64,000 nt of DNA from Spirochaetales bacterium Spiro_07 (GCA_001603145.1 LVBI01000042.1:1-64000); one strand, 5' to 3'; counted from the stretch's first letter, positions 37,982 through 46,875 are shown. Program-made: numbers and translations. The notes: generated from the letters alone by a model not told the origin.

Positions 37982-38776
37982 CTAGCGCTTAAGGTTTGTT
38001 GCTGTTGAGAGCATGTTGTCGCTTGTCTGAATTGCCTTTGAGCTGAATTCATAGGCGCGCTGTGCAACAATCATCTGAACCATTTCGTTTACGGCTGAAA
38101 CATTAGACATTTCAAGGAACTTATGATGTGTCTCACCCATTCCGTCAAAGCCTGGTCTGTTTGCAATCGGCTCGCCAGAAGCGTTTGTTACCTTAAAAAG
38201 GTTGTCGCCGTCTGCAGCAAGGCCAACCGGATTCGGAAATCTGTAAAGCTCAATCTGGGCTACGTCAACAGGGTCGTCTGAACCAGCAACTTTTACTGTT
38301 ACGCGGCCGTCGCGGCTGATTGCCAATGTTTCAAGTCTGAAACCTTCCGGCATGATAATTTCAGGCATTACGCGCAAACCGTTAGACGTAACGAGCTGTC
38401 CGTTTGAGTCAATCTTGAATGAACCGTCTCGTGTATAAGCGTAGCTGCCATCATACTGCTGAACTCTGAAAAAGCCTTCGCCTTCAATAGCAAGGTCTGT
38501 TGAGTTCAATGTGCTCTGCAAAGAGCCTTGATCAAACATACGCTGTGTTGCCGCAACCTTTACACCGCTTCCCATTTGAATGCCGACAGGAGTTACTGTG
38601 TCTTCTGTAGCTGGTGTTCCGGCAGCTTTTACGTTCTGATAAATCAGGTCTTCAAATTCAACGCGTTGCTTCTTGAAACCGCTTGTGTTTACGTTTGCCA
38701 AGTTGTTTGAAATTGTATCGATGTTAGCCTGCTGACCGTTCATGCCGGTTGCGGCTGTCCACAAACTTCTTACCAT
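37982..38776 (-). CDS. flgG: Flagellar basal-body rod protein FlgG
   Basis: This is the distal rod protein of 264 residues. The N-terminus MVRSLWTAATGMNGQQANIDTISNNLANVNTSGFKK is typical, with the ANVNTSGFK motif. The C-terminal helix is NVSAVNEMVQMIVAQRAYEFSSKAIQTSDNMLSTATNL. It is secreted by the flagellar export apparatus. AAGGGAGA precedes the ATG. The preceding gene is a close paralogue (FlgF type), as in other treponemes. Confidence 0.93.
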   Translation of the reverse strand: MVRSLWTAATGMNGQQANIDTISNNLANVNTSGFKKQRVEFEDLIYQNVKAAGTPATEDTVTPVGIQMGSGVKVAATQRMFDQGSLQSTLNSTDLAIEGEGFFRVQQYDGSYAYTRDGSFKIDSNGQLVTSNGLRVMPEIIMPEGFRLETLAISRDGRVTVKVAGSDDPVDVAQIELYRFPNPVGLAADGDNLFKVTNASGEPIANRPGFDGMGETHHKFLEMSNVSAVNEMVQMIVAQRAYEFSSKAIQTSDNMLSTATNLKR

Positions 38777-38804
38777 ATATTTTCTCCCTTTTTAAAAGCT
38801 TTCA

Positions 38805-39599
38805 TTAACGCAAAACTGCAACTTTAGACCACAATGCAGACAACATTGAATCTTCTGTCTGAATTGTCTTCTGATTTGCTTCATAAGCTCGGTTCACTTC
38901 AATCATCTGAACCATTTCGTTTACAACATTTACGTTTGATGTTTCTACGTATTCTTGCAATAGAGCCGGACGTTCGTTGCCTTCGGCAATATAAACTTTG
39001 CCTGAAATAGCTGTATCAACCCAAAGGTTTTCGCCCTGCTTTTTGAGATAGCGCTCGTTTTCAAAGCGCACAAGCTTGAGGCGGTCTACAACCTTGTCGT
39101 CTTCAACAGTGATGATACCGTCGTCGTTTACCTTAAAGTTTTTGTCCTGCACGCGGATGTAGCCATTTTCGCCAAGAAGCGGATATCCTTCCTTTGTTTC
39201 AAGGATTCCTTCCTTGCCGATAAGGAAATTTCCTGCGCGTGTATAACGCTCGCCAGCCGGTGTCTGAACAGCGAAGAAGCCTTCGCCGGCAAGTGCTATG
39301 TCTGTTGCAGCGCCTGTGTTCTTGAACGAGCCTTGCTCAAAGACTGTGTAAAGTTCGTTTGTTTCTACGCCGAGACCGACTTTTCCGATAATCGGGGCAA
39401 CATCTGCTGAACCGCCCCAGAAAGTGTATTCGCCATTGTCGCGCATGCGGCGAAGCAACAGCTCAGAAAAGTTTTTATTAACTGCAACATCGCGTTTGTA
39501 GCCTGTTGTGTCTACATTTGCAAGATTGTTCGAAATTGCATCCAAGCGGTTCTGCTGCGCAATCATGCCGCTTGCGCCGGTGTACCAACCTTGTACCAT
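38805..39599 (-). CDS. flgF: Flagellar basal-body rod protein FlgF (FlgG paralogue)
   Basis: The 264-residue protein starts MVQGWYTGASGMIAQQNRLDAISNNLANVDTTGYKR and ends with a VNVVNEMVQMIEVNRAYEANQKTIQTEDSMLSALW helix. It belongs with proximal rod or FlhO-type proteins. GGAGG ends 9 bases upstream of the ATG at 39599; a longer in-frame reading has no support. A sigma-28-type promoter lies at 39738-39764. The operon order is flgF-flgG-flgJ. Confidence 0.9.
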   Translation of the reverse strand: MVQGWYTGASGMIAQQNRLDAISNNLANVDTTGYKRDVAVNKNFSELLLRRMRDNGEYTFWGGSADVAPIIGKVGLGVETNELYTVFEQGSFKNTGAATDIALAGEGFFAVQTPAGERYTRAGNFLIGKEGILETKEGYPLLGENGYIRVQDKNFKVNDDGIITVEDDKVVDRLKLVRFENERYLKKQGENLWVDTAISGKVYIAEGNERPALLQEYVETSNVNVVNEMVQMIEVNRAYEANQKTIQTEDSMLSALWSKVAVLR

Positions 39600-40013
39600 A
39601 AAAGAAGGCCTCCACAAAAAACAAAGAAGCAACAGCTTCTAAAAGAGCTTGTCCCTGAAAACTAAAATGCAGGGCTTAAACGCAGCATCAGCCTCACTTA
39701 AATTACTGCCAGGCATGAATATTGCGCTACATTTAGATTATCGGAACCGCAAAAAAAATGTTAAGACGAACTTGTTTGTAAAATCTGCAAGAATGTAACA
39801 GGCATATACTTGCTTTCAGAAAAGCATTTCAGTACAGCGAAATAGATTCAGAATCGAAAGATATTTTTGTTTTTTAATTTTAAAGGACACAGAAACTCTT
39901 TGAAATATTGAAAGAAACAGCCATACAGCAGCTTTCTTTCAAGTTTATGCATTGCCAATTGGCATGAAACTTCATCTTATGCGGAACATCACAAGATGAA
40001 GTAAACAAAATTA
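39600..40013. other. Intergenic region upstream of flgF
   Basis: This 414-base region has no gene. It contains the sigma-28 promoter (39738-39764), an inverted repeat GAAAGAAA/TTTCTTTC (39910-39917, 39933-39940), and a 12-bp perfect palindrome TGCCAATTGGCA (39953-39964) that could be an operator. A 9-bp stem CTTCATCTT/AAGATGAAG (39970-39978, 39993-40001) lies just past the small lipoprotein stop and may terminate it. Confidence 0.5.
39738..39764 (-). promoter_or_regulatory. Sigma-28 (FliA) promoter for the rod operon
   Basis: On the minus strand the -35 reads TTAACATT (39757-39764), the spacer is exactly 11 bases, and the -10 reads TCCGATAA (39738-39745). The consensus is TAAAGTTT-N11-GCCGATAA, so the -10 matches 7 of 8. 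It places the flgF mRNA start about 130 bases before the ATG. Confidence 0.7.
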
Positions 40014-40397
40014 TTATTGCTTTGTAAGTGTTAAACCTGTTGCATCTTGCCTATACAATGTTCCACCTGTAACAGTTGCTGTATTACCTGACAGTGTATA
40101 AGTGATACTAGTTGAGCTACCATCAGATGCTGTTGTAAAAGATATAGTACTTGAATCAGCTGTATATGTTCCAGAATCTATTACAGTACTGCCGTTATTC
40201 AAAGAATAATTATTGCTACTATCAAATGTAACAGTCATTCCTGTAAATGCACCGCCACTAGCAGCCCATGTACCAATAACAGGATTAGCAGGAGCAGCTG
40301 AACCGCCACCACCACCTCCACCGCCGCCGCCACAGCTGACAATAAGCAATGCAATACCAAGCAATGCAATAAACAACACCAATTTTCCCTTGTGCAT
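40014..40397 (-). CDS. Small lipoprotein with polyglycine linker
   Basis: The 127-residue product has a signal peptide and the lipobox LLIVSC (lipidated C22), followed by ten Gly (23-32). A small beta-rich domain follows (IGTWAASGGAFTGMTVTFDSSNNYSL) whose shape resembles lipocalin-like or repeat lipoproteins. The glycines probably serve as a flexible tether from the membrane. The Gly codons are mixed, so slippage is unlikely. Confidence 0.72.
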   Translation of the reverse strand: MHKGKLVLFIALLGIALLIVSCGGGGGGGGGGSAAPANPVIGTWAASGGAFTGMTVTFDSSNNYSLNNGSTVIDSGTYTADSSTISFTTASDGSSTSITYTLSGNTATVTGGTLYRQDATGLTLTKQ

Positions 40398-40613
40398 TTA
40401 ATTAACCTCTTATCAATTATATTTTTTAAGACGGCAATCCGAATTTGTTCCGTATATACCATGAACAACTAGTATATAAAACTAGAATTGCCACCTTATA
40501 TTTCCCAAATTTAGAACAATGCAACGCAAATATTCATTTTTTCGCTCACTATATGGATTATTATCAATATATTAACATGGTAATAGATTTTTATCAACTT
40601 AAAAGAGTTAAGA

Positions 40614-40970
40614 ATGATAAAAATCCATATTATTGTGACTATGGATTTTTGGGAAAATGTAGTTGCAGAGCTATCGTACAAAGGCTTAACAAACAAATAT
40701 CTTGCTGAGAAATGTGGATTTGATGCATCAAGCATCGGGCGAGGCATAAAGCTTGGCAGCTCGCCTTCTGTTGATACAGCTTTAAAAATTGCACAGGAAT
40801 TAAATGTATCAGTTGAATATCTTGCAGGCGGCTCGAACGAAATTTCAGATGTTAAATCTCCGCAGAATCTCGGCAGGAAATACTACAACACATTAAAACA
40901 GCTCGATTCGCTGCCTGAAAAGCAACGCAATGCTATAATTCATTTAATTGATGACCTATCTTCACAATAG
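40614..40970 (+). CDS. XRE-family helix-turn-helix regulator
   Basis: The 118-residue protein has an HTH domain (about 10-75): FWENVVAELSYKGLTNKYLAEKCGFDASSIGRGIKLGSSPSVDTALKIAQELNVSVEYLAGG. It resembles phage-repressor type regulators. The remainder is a short helical dimerisation tail. Met 10 is a possible alternative start. A CTAGT-N7-ACTAG inverted repeat (40469-40485) lies between this gene and the divergent lipoprotein gene and could be its operator. Confidence 0.78.
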   Translation: MIKIHIIVTMDFWENVVAELSYKGLTNKYLAEKCGFDASSIGRGIKLGSSPSVDTALKIAQELNVSVEYLAGGSNEISDVKSPQNLGRKYYNTLKQLDSLPEKQRNAIIHLIDDLSSQ

Positions 40971-41055
40971 ATTTATCTACAAAAGATTATCCAGTAAAAA
41001 TAATGCAAAACGAAATTCTTTATAAATTCATTTTGACCTATTAGACATTTTTTTA

Positions 41056-41084
41056 TTGTGTTTTCGAAAAACTGGGAGTATACT
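41056..41084 (+). promoter_or_regulatory. glgC promoter
   Basis: TTGTGT (41056-41061), a 17-base spacer and TATACT (41079-41084). The glgC ribosome site AAGGAG (41094-41099) follows almost at once, so the leader is only about 15 bases. Confidence 0.6.
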
Positions 41085-41105
41085 TAATTAAATAAGGAGT
41101 TTCAT

Positions 41106-42389
41106 GTGGCTAAAAATACTAAAGTCTTATCAATAATTCTTGGCGGAGGCAAAGGCACACGTCTTTATCCGTTGACAAAGGAACGCTCAAAACCGGCTGT
41201 TCCGTTTGGCGGCAAGCACCGCATCGTAGATATTCCAATTTCAAACTGTATTAACTCAGGTTTCAAGCAGGTATATATTCTGACGCAGTTCAACTCTGCT
41301 TCTTTGCACATGCATATTTCGCATGGCTATAGCTTTGATTCATTCTCTGGCGGATTCGTCGAGATTCTTGCAGCTGAACAAACATTTGAACATTCAGGCT
41401 GGTTTGAAGGTACTGCCGACGCAGTACGTAAGAATTTTCCGCATTTTAGAACGCAAAAACCTACACATTATATAATTCTTTCAGGCGACCAGCTTTACCA
41501 GATGGACTTGCGCGATTTTCTCGACAAGCACCTTGAGTCTGGCGCAGAAATCTCGATTGCGACAACAGCCGTTACACGCGAAGACGCAACCGGTTTCGGC
41601 ATAATGAAGGTTAACAAGAAAAATGAAATTACAGCCTTCATGGAAAAACCAGCTGCTAACCTTGACATAAGCGACTGGATTATTCCAGATGAAAGCCGCA
41701 CACCGGGCGCAACAAAAGGCAAAGACTACCTTGCTTCTATGGGTATTTATATTTTCAATGCAGACACGCTTTATAAGGTTCTCGACAACGACGCGACAGA
41801 CTTCGGCAAAGAGATTATTCCGGCTGCAATAAAGAACCACAAGGTTCAGTCTTACATTTACGACGGCTACTGGGAAGACATCGGTACAATCAAGAGCTTC
41901 TACGAAGCAAATCTTGACTTGACAAGAATCACGCCGAAATTCAACTTCTATGATGAAGACAAGCCGATTTTTACTCACTCAAGAAACTTGCCTTCTTCAA
42001 AGATGAACAACGCAAACCTGAACAACGCAATTGCAAGCGAAGGCTGCGTAATTACAGAAGCTACAATCAACAATTCGCTTGTTGGCTTGAGGAGCATCGT
42101 TGAATCTGGCACATATCTTGACGGCGTAATTTGCATGGGCGCAGACTTCTATGAAACAATGGAAGAAAAAGCTGAAAATGCAAAGCTCGGCCGCCCGAAT
42201 GTCGGCATCGGCAAGAACTGCCGTATCAAGAAGTGCATCATCGACAAAAACGTAAGAATAGGCGATAACTGTTCGATTGGTCACACAGGCAAAAAGCTTG
42301 AAGACGGCGACCACGGCATGTTCTATGTAGCAGACGACATCATCATAATTCCTAAGAATACGATAATTCCAGAAGGAACGATTATCTAA
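41106..42389 (+). CDS. glgC: Glucose-1-phosphate adenylyltransferase
   Basis: GlgC makes ADP-glucose for glycogen synthesis. The 427-residue protein has IILGGGKGTRLYPLTKERSKPAVPFGGKHRIVDIPISNC at the N-terminus, then LSGDQLYQMD and GIYIFNADTL. A C-terminal left-handed beta-helix domain follows. Start is GTG 41106, six bases after AAGGAG; the ATG at 41104 is in another frame and stops soon. Two hairpins follow: a 17-bp perfect stem and a canonical terminator. Confidence 0.96.
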   Translation: MAKNTKVLSIILGGGKGTRLYPLTKERSKPAVPFGGKHRIVDIPISNCINSGFKQVYILTQFNSASLHMHISHGYSFDSFSGGFVEILAAEQTFEHSGWFEGTADAVRKNFPHFRTQKPTHYIILSGDQLYQMDLRDFLDKHLESGAEISIATTAVTREDATGFGIMKVNKKNEITAFMEKPAANLDISDWIIPDESRTPGATKGKDYLASMGIYIFNADTLYKVLDNDATDFGKEIIPAAIKNHKVQSYIYDGYWEDIGTIKSFYEANLDLTRITPKFNFYDEDKPIFTHSRNLPSSKMNNANLNNAIASEGCVITEATINNSLVGLRSIVESGTYLDGVICMGADFYETMEEKAENAKLGRPNVGIGKNCRIKKCIIDKNVRIGDNCSIGHTGKKLEDGDHGMFYVADDIIIIPKNTIIPEGTII

Positions 42390-42391
42390 TA

Positions 42392-42430
42392 TTTGTGTCA
42401 TTATCGGGCTTACCCCGATAATGACACAAA
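42392..42430. repeat. 17-bp perfect hairpin after glgC
   Basis: Arms 42392-42408 and 42414-42430 (TTTGTGTCATTATCGGG and its exact complement) enclose a five-base loop. It has the GTCAT...ATGAC ends seen in other intergenic hairpins of this window. Confidence 0.75.
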
Positions 42431-42446
42431 GGCTAATCAAGATGAG

Positions 42447-42478
42447 GCTGCCTAAACCTTTTTTAGGCAGCTTTTTTT
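42447..42478 (+). terminator. Intrinsic terminator after glgC
   Basis: Stem GCTGCCTAAA (42447-42456) and TTTAGGCAGC (42462-42471) followed by a run of seven Ts. The stem matches the GCTGCC motif after ppdK. Confidence 0.9.
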
Positions 42479-42511
42479 ATGCAATTTTCAGCTTTCAAGA
42501 AGAGACATCTT

Positions 42512-43279
42512 ATGTTTGAGCGTATAAAAATCAAACAGCTTAACGAGCATATTCATTTGCTAGACGATAACGGTGAAGCCACAGGCTATCTTGTTACAGG
42601 CAAAGAAAAAGCAGCTGTAATCGACACGATGAACGGCATTGAAGACGTGCACAAAGCTGTTAGAACAATAACAGACCTGCCGCTTGTGCTGATTAACACG
42701 CACGGCCACTGCGACCATATTTTTGGCAACATATATTTTGACCAAGCTTATATGAACCCGCTTGACCTGCCGCTTGCAGCGGAACAGATGAAGCATAAAG
42801 AATTTATAGAAATCTGCCGCAAGACAGGGCTTTCGATGCCGCCGTTCAAGCCGGTTGCAGACAAAGATGTTTTCGACTTGGGTGGTCTGACTTTAGAAGT
42901 GATTGCACTGCCCGGCCATACGCATGGCGGCATCTGTCTGCTGCTTAAACAAAACAGAGTGCTTTTCACTGGTGACAGCATTAACCATCATCTTTGGATG
43001 CAGCTTGACGAGTGCCTGCCGATAAGCGGCTTTTACGAGAATATGAAAAAAATAGCTTTTGTAAAAGACAAGGCAGATTTTATACTGCACGGTCATGCAC
43101 AATCTTTTGACAGCATAACGCTTTACGATGAGCTTCTGCTCGGCGTAAAAGATTTGCTTGAAAGCGGTGGCAAAGACGATGAAGTTTTTGACTATGAATA
43201 CAAATGGTTCAAAGGCAAGTGCAAGCACCACCCCTTTGGCACAGGCGAAAGCGTGATATGCTATAAGACTGTCCGATAA
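42512..43279 (+). CDS. Metallo-beta-lactamase-fold hydrolase
   Basis: The 255-residue protein carries the MBL metal motif THGHCDH (H64, H66, D68, H69). LPGHTHGGICLL (third His), LFTGDSIN (bridging Asp) and LHGHAQ (last His) are also present. This set binds two metals in glyoxalase II-like and related hydrolases. The substrate is unknown. The ATG at 42512 follows AGAAGAG; the in-frame ATG at 42479 sits inside the terminator. Confidence 0.85.
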   Translation: MFERIKIKQLNEHIHLLDDNGEATGYLVTGKEKAAVIDTMNGIEDVHKAVRTITDLPLVLINTHGHCDHIFGNIYFDQAYMNPLDLPLAAEQMKHKEFIEICRKTGLSMPPFKPVADKDVFDLGGLTLEVIALPGHTHGGICLLLKQNRVLFTGDSINHHLWMQLDECLPISGFYENMKKIAFVKDKADFILHGHAQSFDSITLYDELLLGVKDLLESGGKDDEVFDYEYKWFKGKCKHHPFGTGESVICYKTVR

Positions 43280-43762
43280 TTCCAGAAAGCCAGACAAAAA
43301 AAGCCAGAACAACTACCGTCCTGGCTCTTTATAAAAGCTTATGCCCATGTGCACCATATAGCATTTAGATCTCGAAACAAGTTCGGGATGACACTAGATT
43401 ATGAACTTCTTAGCTGGTTTGCCTCTTTTCGCATCAGTTTTATTCTTAATAAAAGTCTAAACAGCGAAAAGTACCGGTTTTGTTTTATCAAACTGTCTTA
43501 CAAAAACCGACAGCATTTGTATAACGAGGCATCACGAGCACCCCAAGACAAGCATTGTGCATCATTTGCGCAAAGCGCAAACTTGGTCCTTTCGCCAGAT
43601 TATCACTAAATTGAAGATAAAACCCAAGAATGCACCATCTTTCAAGTTTGCGCGTTTTGCATAGACAAGCATTGTGCACCATTTACAACTTTGCGCCAAA
43701 GCGCAAAGTTGGCCGTTTTGCTAGATATAACAAAAAATGTGGATTAATCCCAAGGCAAAACG
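43280..43762. repeat. Intergenic repeat region (dispersed hairpin copies D1 and D2)
   Basis: No gene is supported across 483 bases. It contains a minus-strand terminator (43296-43326), a small hairpin ATCTCGAA/TTCGGGAT (43369-43389), and two tandem copies of the dispersed hairpin repeat. D1 has a 7-bp stem (43565-43571 with 43575-43581) and has lost the 5' CAAG of the arm. D2 has an 11-bp stem (43686-43696 with 43701-43711) and runs to 43760, next to the permease stop. Confidence 0.65.
43296..43326 (-). terminator. Terminator downstream of ABC transporter operon
   Basis: On the minus strand AGCCAG (43321-43326) pairs with CTGGCT (43302-43307) across a 13-base loop, followed by a T-run (A-run 43296-43302 on the plus strand). 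It lies about 440 bases past the last permease gene and could also stop MBL transcripts weakly. Confidence 0.6.
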
Positions 43763-44617
43763 CTATTCCTTCACTGCGCCGCTTGTAAGACCGGCAACAA
43801 TTTCTTTTTGTGCAATGGCATAGAAGAAAACTGCCGGAATCAGCGAAAGCGTAAGATAAGCCAAAACTTTAGCCCAGTCTGTTGCATACTGACCTTGATA
43901 CTGCATAACGCCAAGCGGAAGCGTGAACTTCTTATCATCGTTAAGCACAAGAAGCGGAAGCAAGAACTGATTCCAGCTGCCAACAAGCGTAAGAACAGCA
44001 ATAGTCGTGATAATCGGCTTTGAAAGCGGAATTACCATTCTTACGAGAAAGCCGAATTTGCCGCAGCCGTCAATAATTGCAGCTTCTTCCAAATCCATAG
44101 GAATTTGCTCAAAAAAGCTTCGCGTAAGCATCGTATGGAACGCAAGATTAAACGCCGCCTGTGGCAGAATTACGCCCCAATAAGTGTCAATTAAGCCTAT
44201 TTTACGCATCTGCAAATACATTGGCAGAATCGCAACGGCAAGCGGGAACAGAAGACCAAGCAAAATATAATTGTACAGAAATTCCCTTCCGAAGAATTTG
44301 ATTCTTGCAAAAGTAAAGCCCGTAAGACAGCAAAGCACAACATCAAAAACAACTGTTCCAATCATGATTATGAACGAGTTTTTCAAGCTTCGCCAGAACG
44401 TAGATGTTTGTGGATTAAGAAGATTTTTGAACGTGTCAAGCTGAACCGGGTTCGGAAGCCCTAAAAGATCACGCCTTAGCTGACCCATCGTCTTGAAACC
44501 GCCCATGAACATAACATACAGAGGAAAAACCGTATAAATGAGGATTATCAAAAGAAAAATCACTTTCAGCGATTTATAAACAATATTCGTATTAGTCTTA
44601 TTCATTTTCTGCCTCAT
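43763..44617 (-). CDS. Carbohydrate ABC transporter permease (MalG type)
   Basis: The 284-residue inner-membrane protein has six predicted membrane segments. The EAA loop, which docks the ATPase, reads EEAAIIDGCGKFGFLVRMVIPLSKPII. It pairs with the upstream MalF-type permease and the lipoprotein binding protein. The first ATG overlaps the MalF-type stop (ATGA); a second Met five codons in has a better ribosome site. No ATPase subunit lies here, so it probably shares an MsiK-type ATPase encoded elsewhere. Confidence 0.9.
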   Translation of the reverse strand: MRQKMNKTNTNIVYKSLKVIFLLIILIYTVFPLYVMFMGGFKTMGQLRRDLLGLPNPVQLDTFKNLLNPQTSTFWRSLKNSFIIMIGTVVFDVVLCCLTGFTFARIKFFGREFLYNYILLGLLFPLAVAILPMYLQMRKIGLIDTYWGVILPQAAFNLAFHTMLTRSFFEQIPMDLEEAAIIDGCGKFGFLVRMVIPLSKPIITTIAVLTLVGSWNQFLLPLLVLNDDKKFTLPLGVMQYQGQYATDWAKVLAYLTLSLIPAVFFYAIAQKEIVAGLTSGAVKE

Positions 44618-45516
44618 TCACCTGTTTTAATCAGCTTCTGGTATACGGCATTGAACGTAACGCAGATTACAAAAATTACAATAGCGATTGCGCTACCGTA
44701 GCCCATCTGGGAACGCCTGAAACCGAACTTATAGAGGTATGTGACCATCGTTTCCGCGGAATTTACCGGGTCGCCCTTGCCCATTGCCCATATAATGTCG
44801 AACGTCTGCAATGAACCGACTATGCAGAAGAACAAAGTAACAACGATTGTCGGAAGAAGCAGCGGAATTATGATGAACATATTCAGCTGCAACGGCGACG
44901 CACCATCTATTGCGGCCGCTTCTCTGATGTCATCAGAAATTCCTTGAAGACCGGCGATGTACAAAATCATGTAAAGACCGAAATATTTCCAAATTACTAC
45001 GATAAATATAGCGTTGAAAACAGTTTCCGGCTTTCCGAGAAACGCAAAATCGGTGCCCGCAGGGAATAAAGCCGCAAGGAACGTAGTCGAAATGCCGTAT
45101 TGTGGGCTGTATATGAAAGTCCATACAACACCGGCTATAACCTCAGAAACTACATAAGGAATGAAGAACACTGTGCGGAGCGCGATATTGCTCTTTGATT
45201 TTGTTGAAATAATAAGCGCAAGTATAAGAGCTATCGGCAGCTCTATAAGCACAGAGAGCACAATTATTTTTACGTTATGTCCGAAAGATTTCCAAAATAT
45301 TGGATCTGTTAATATCTCTTTAAAGTTTTCAAGACCGACGAATTGAGTTTTTCTACCGGCCTCTGGTCCTGTCAACGGCCCCATTCCGTTCCATCGGAAA
45401 AGACCATACACAGCCGCCTTAAAAACAGGAAGAACGACAAAGAATGTGAAAATAACAAGAGGCACAATGAGGAACGCCATTGCAATCCAGAAATTCTGTT
45501 TTTTCTTATCAAGCAT
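44614..45516 (-). CDS. Carbohydrate ABC transporter permease (MalF type)
   Basis: The 300-residue membrane protein has six predicted segments. Its cytoplasmic EAA loop reads REAAAIDGASPLQLNMFIIIPLLLPT. The first half reads IALRTVFFIPYVVSEVIAGVVWTFIY, typical of sugar permease family members. It lies between the binding-protein gene and the MalG-type gene, with a four-base overlap to the latter. The sugar is not predictable from sequence. Confidence 0.9.
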   Translation of the reverse strand: MLDKKKQNFWIAMAFLIVPLVIFTFFVVLPVFKAAVYGLFRWNGMGPLTGPEAGRKTQFVGLENFKEILTDPIFWKSFGHNVKIIVLSVLIELPIALILALIISTKSKSNIALRTVFFIPYVVSEVIAGVVWTFIYSPQYGISTTFLAALFPAGTDFAFLGKPETVFNAIFIVVIWKYFGLYMILYIAGLQGISDDIREAAAIDGASPLQLNMFIIIPLLLPTIVVTLFFCIVGSLQTFDIIWAMGKGDPVNSAETMVTYLYKFGFRRSQMGYGSAIAIVIFVICVTFNAVYQKLIKTGE

Positions 45517-45553
45517 CGAATTTTATTACCTTTAGTTATCTAAAAACAAATAG

Positions 45554-45583
45554 AAAAAAACCGGAACAGCGAACTGTTCCGGT
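45554..45583 (-). terminator. Stem-loop between binding-protein and permease genes
   Basis: A perfect 10-bp stem ACCGGAACAG/CTGTTCCGGT (45560-45569 and 45574-45583) has a four-base loop. It is followed on the minus strand by a seven-T run. It probably acts as a partial terminator or 3' stabiliser, so that binding protein exceeds permease. Confidence 0.8.
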
Positions 45584-45600
45584 CTAACAAGTCAGTTCAG

Positions 45601-46875
45601 TTATTTATTCTTTTCCCAAGAAGCCTGAATCAAATCACAAGCCTGCTGTGGGTTCATTGTACCAGCGAAGATGCCTTCTGTAGCAGCCTTGATGTCTTCA
45701 CCAACTGCTGCCGGCAAGAACTGATCGTAATACAGCTGATAGTAACCAGCGTCATTTACAGCCTTAACAACGTCCTTCATAACAGGGTCGATAAGATCGT
45801 CGAAACCAGGAATAACTGGGCAAGCATTAAGCTTCGTGCAGATAATCTTGTAGTTCTCTGGTTCGTAGAATGACTTAAGGAATTCAATAGCTTCATCCGG
45901 AGCGTTCTTTCCGATGATGTAGCCGTCGCCGCCACCCTGTGTATCAGAGAGAAGACCTTTTCCGCCTTCTACAGCCGGGAATGACATGTAGCCCCACTTG
46001 TCTTTGTAGCCAAGAGTTGCGTTGTCATCACCTGTTGAAGGTGCCCACTGACCCATAAGTGTCATAGCAGCTTTTCTATCAGCAACAAGAGCTTCCTGCT
46101 CTACCTGAGTTGTAGCCATGAAACCGTCCTGGAACGGATTTGTAGCTACAAAGTCTTTGAGCATTTCCATAGCCTTAAGGAACGAACCGCTGTTGAAAGC
46201 ACCTGTTCCGTTGTAAGCAGCCAAGAAATCCGGTTCACCGCCGAGACGCTGTGCAATGTATGTCCACCAGTAGTGGCCAGTCCATGTTTCTTTTTCACCA
46301 AGAGCTACAGGAGCGTAACCCTTTGATTTAAGAACTTTGCAGCTTGCAAGGAACTTAGTCCATGTAGAGAAATCATCTGGTGTAAGGCCGCAGTCTTTGA
46401 ATACGTATGTGTTGTACCAAAGGCCTACTGTACCAAGTGAATAAGGTGCGCCGTACTGCTTGCCGTTGAAAGCATAAACACCCATAGCACCTTTACCAAT
46501 CTGTGTTATTGGACCATCTTTTATGTAGCTTGAAATATCTCGGAGCATACCTGCATCAGCCTGCTCAACCATTACACCGCCACCCCATGAGCGGAAGATG
46601 TCTGGTGGGTTGCCAGACTGAATTACTGTAGCAACCTTCTGCTTGTAAGCTTCGTTTTCAAGACATGTAATCTCGATTTTTACTCCAGGGTGCTTAGCCT
46701 CGAAGTTGTCAGCAATCTGTCTCCAAGCTGCCTGCTGTTCATCTGTTGTATCAAGATGCCAGAAAGTGATTGTCTTGGTTTCAGCTTTTTTTGTTGCTTC
46801 AGATTTCTTGCAGCCTGTAACAAACATTGCACAAGCACAAAGAAGCACAACAAAAATTGTCCAAATTTTTTTCAT
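45601..46875 (-). CDS. Sugar ABC transporter substrate-binding lipoprotein
   Basis: The 424-residue family 1 solute-binding protein has a signal peptide ending FVTGC (lipidated C22). ITFWHLDTTDEQQAAW and SGNPPDIFRSWGGG are typical of the sugar-binding family. It delivers a sugar or oligosaccharide to the two permeases. The ATG at 46875 follows AAAGGAG; a longer reading frame from 46938 runs into the leader. Confidence 0.92.
   Translation of the reverse strand: MKKIWTIFVVLLCACAMFVTGCKKSEATKKAETKTITFWHLDTTDEQQAAWRQIADNFEAKHPGVKIEITCLENEAYKQKVATVIQSGNPPDIFRSWGGGVMVEQADAGMLRDISSYIKDGPITQIGKGAMGVYAFNGKQYGAPYSLGTVGLWYNTYVFKDCGLTPDDFSTWTKFLASCKVLKSKGYAPVALGEKETWTGHYWWTYIAQRLGGEPDFLAAYNGTGAFNSGSFLKAMEMLKDFVATNPFQDGFMATTQVEQEALVADRKAAMTLMGQWAPSTGDDNATLGYKDKWGYMSFPAVEGGKGLLSDTQGGGDGYIIGKNAPDEAIEFLKSFYEPENYKIICTKLNACPVIPGFDDLIDPVMKDVVKAVNDAGYYQLYYDQFLPAAVGEDIKAATEGIFAGTMNPQQACDLIQASWEKNK

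Noticed and set aside
40293-40335. Polyglycine tract as a slippage-driven phase switch in the small lipoprotein
   Set aside because: The ten Gly codons are mixed GGC, GGT and GGA, not a perfect short tandem repeat.
41104-41166. ATG at 41104 as the glgC start
   Set aside because: It is in another frame and soon hits a stop; GTG 41106 fits the ribosome site and the GlgC N-terminus.
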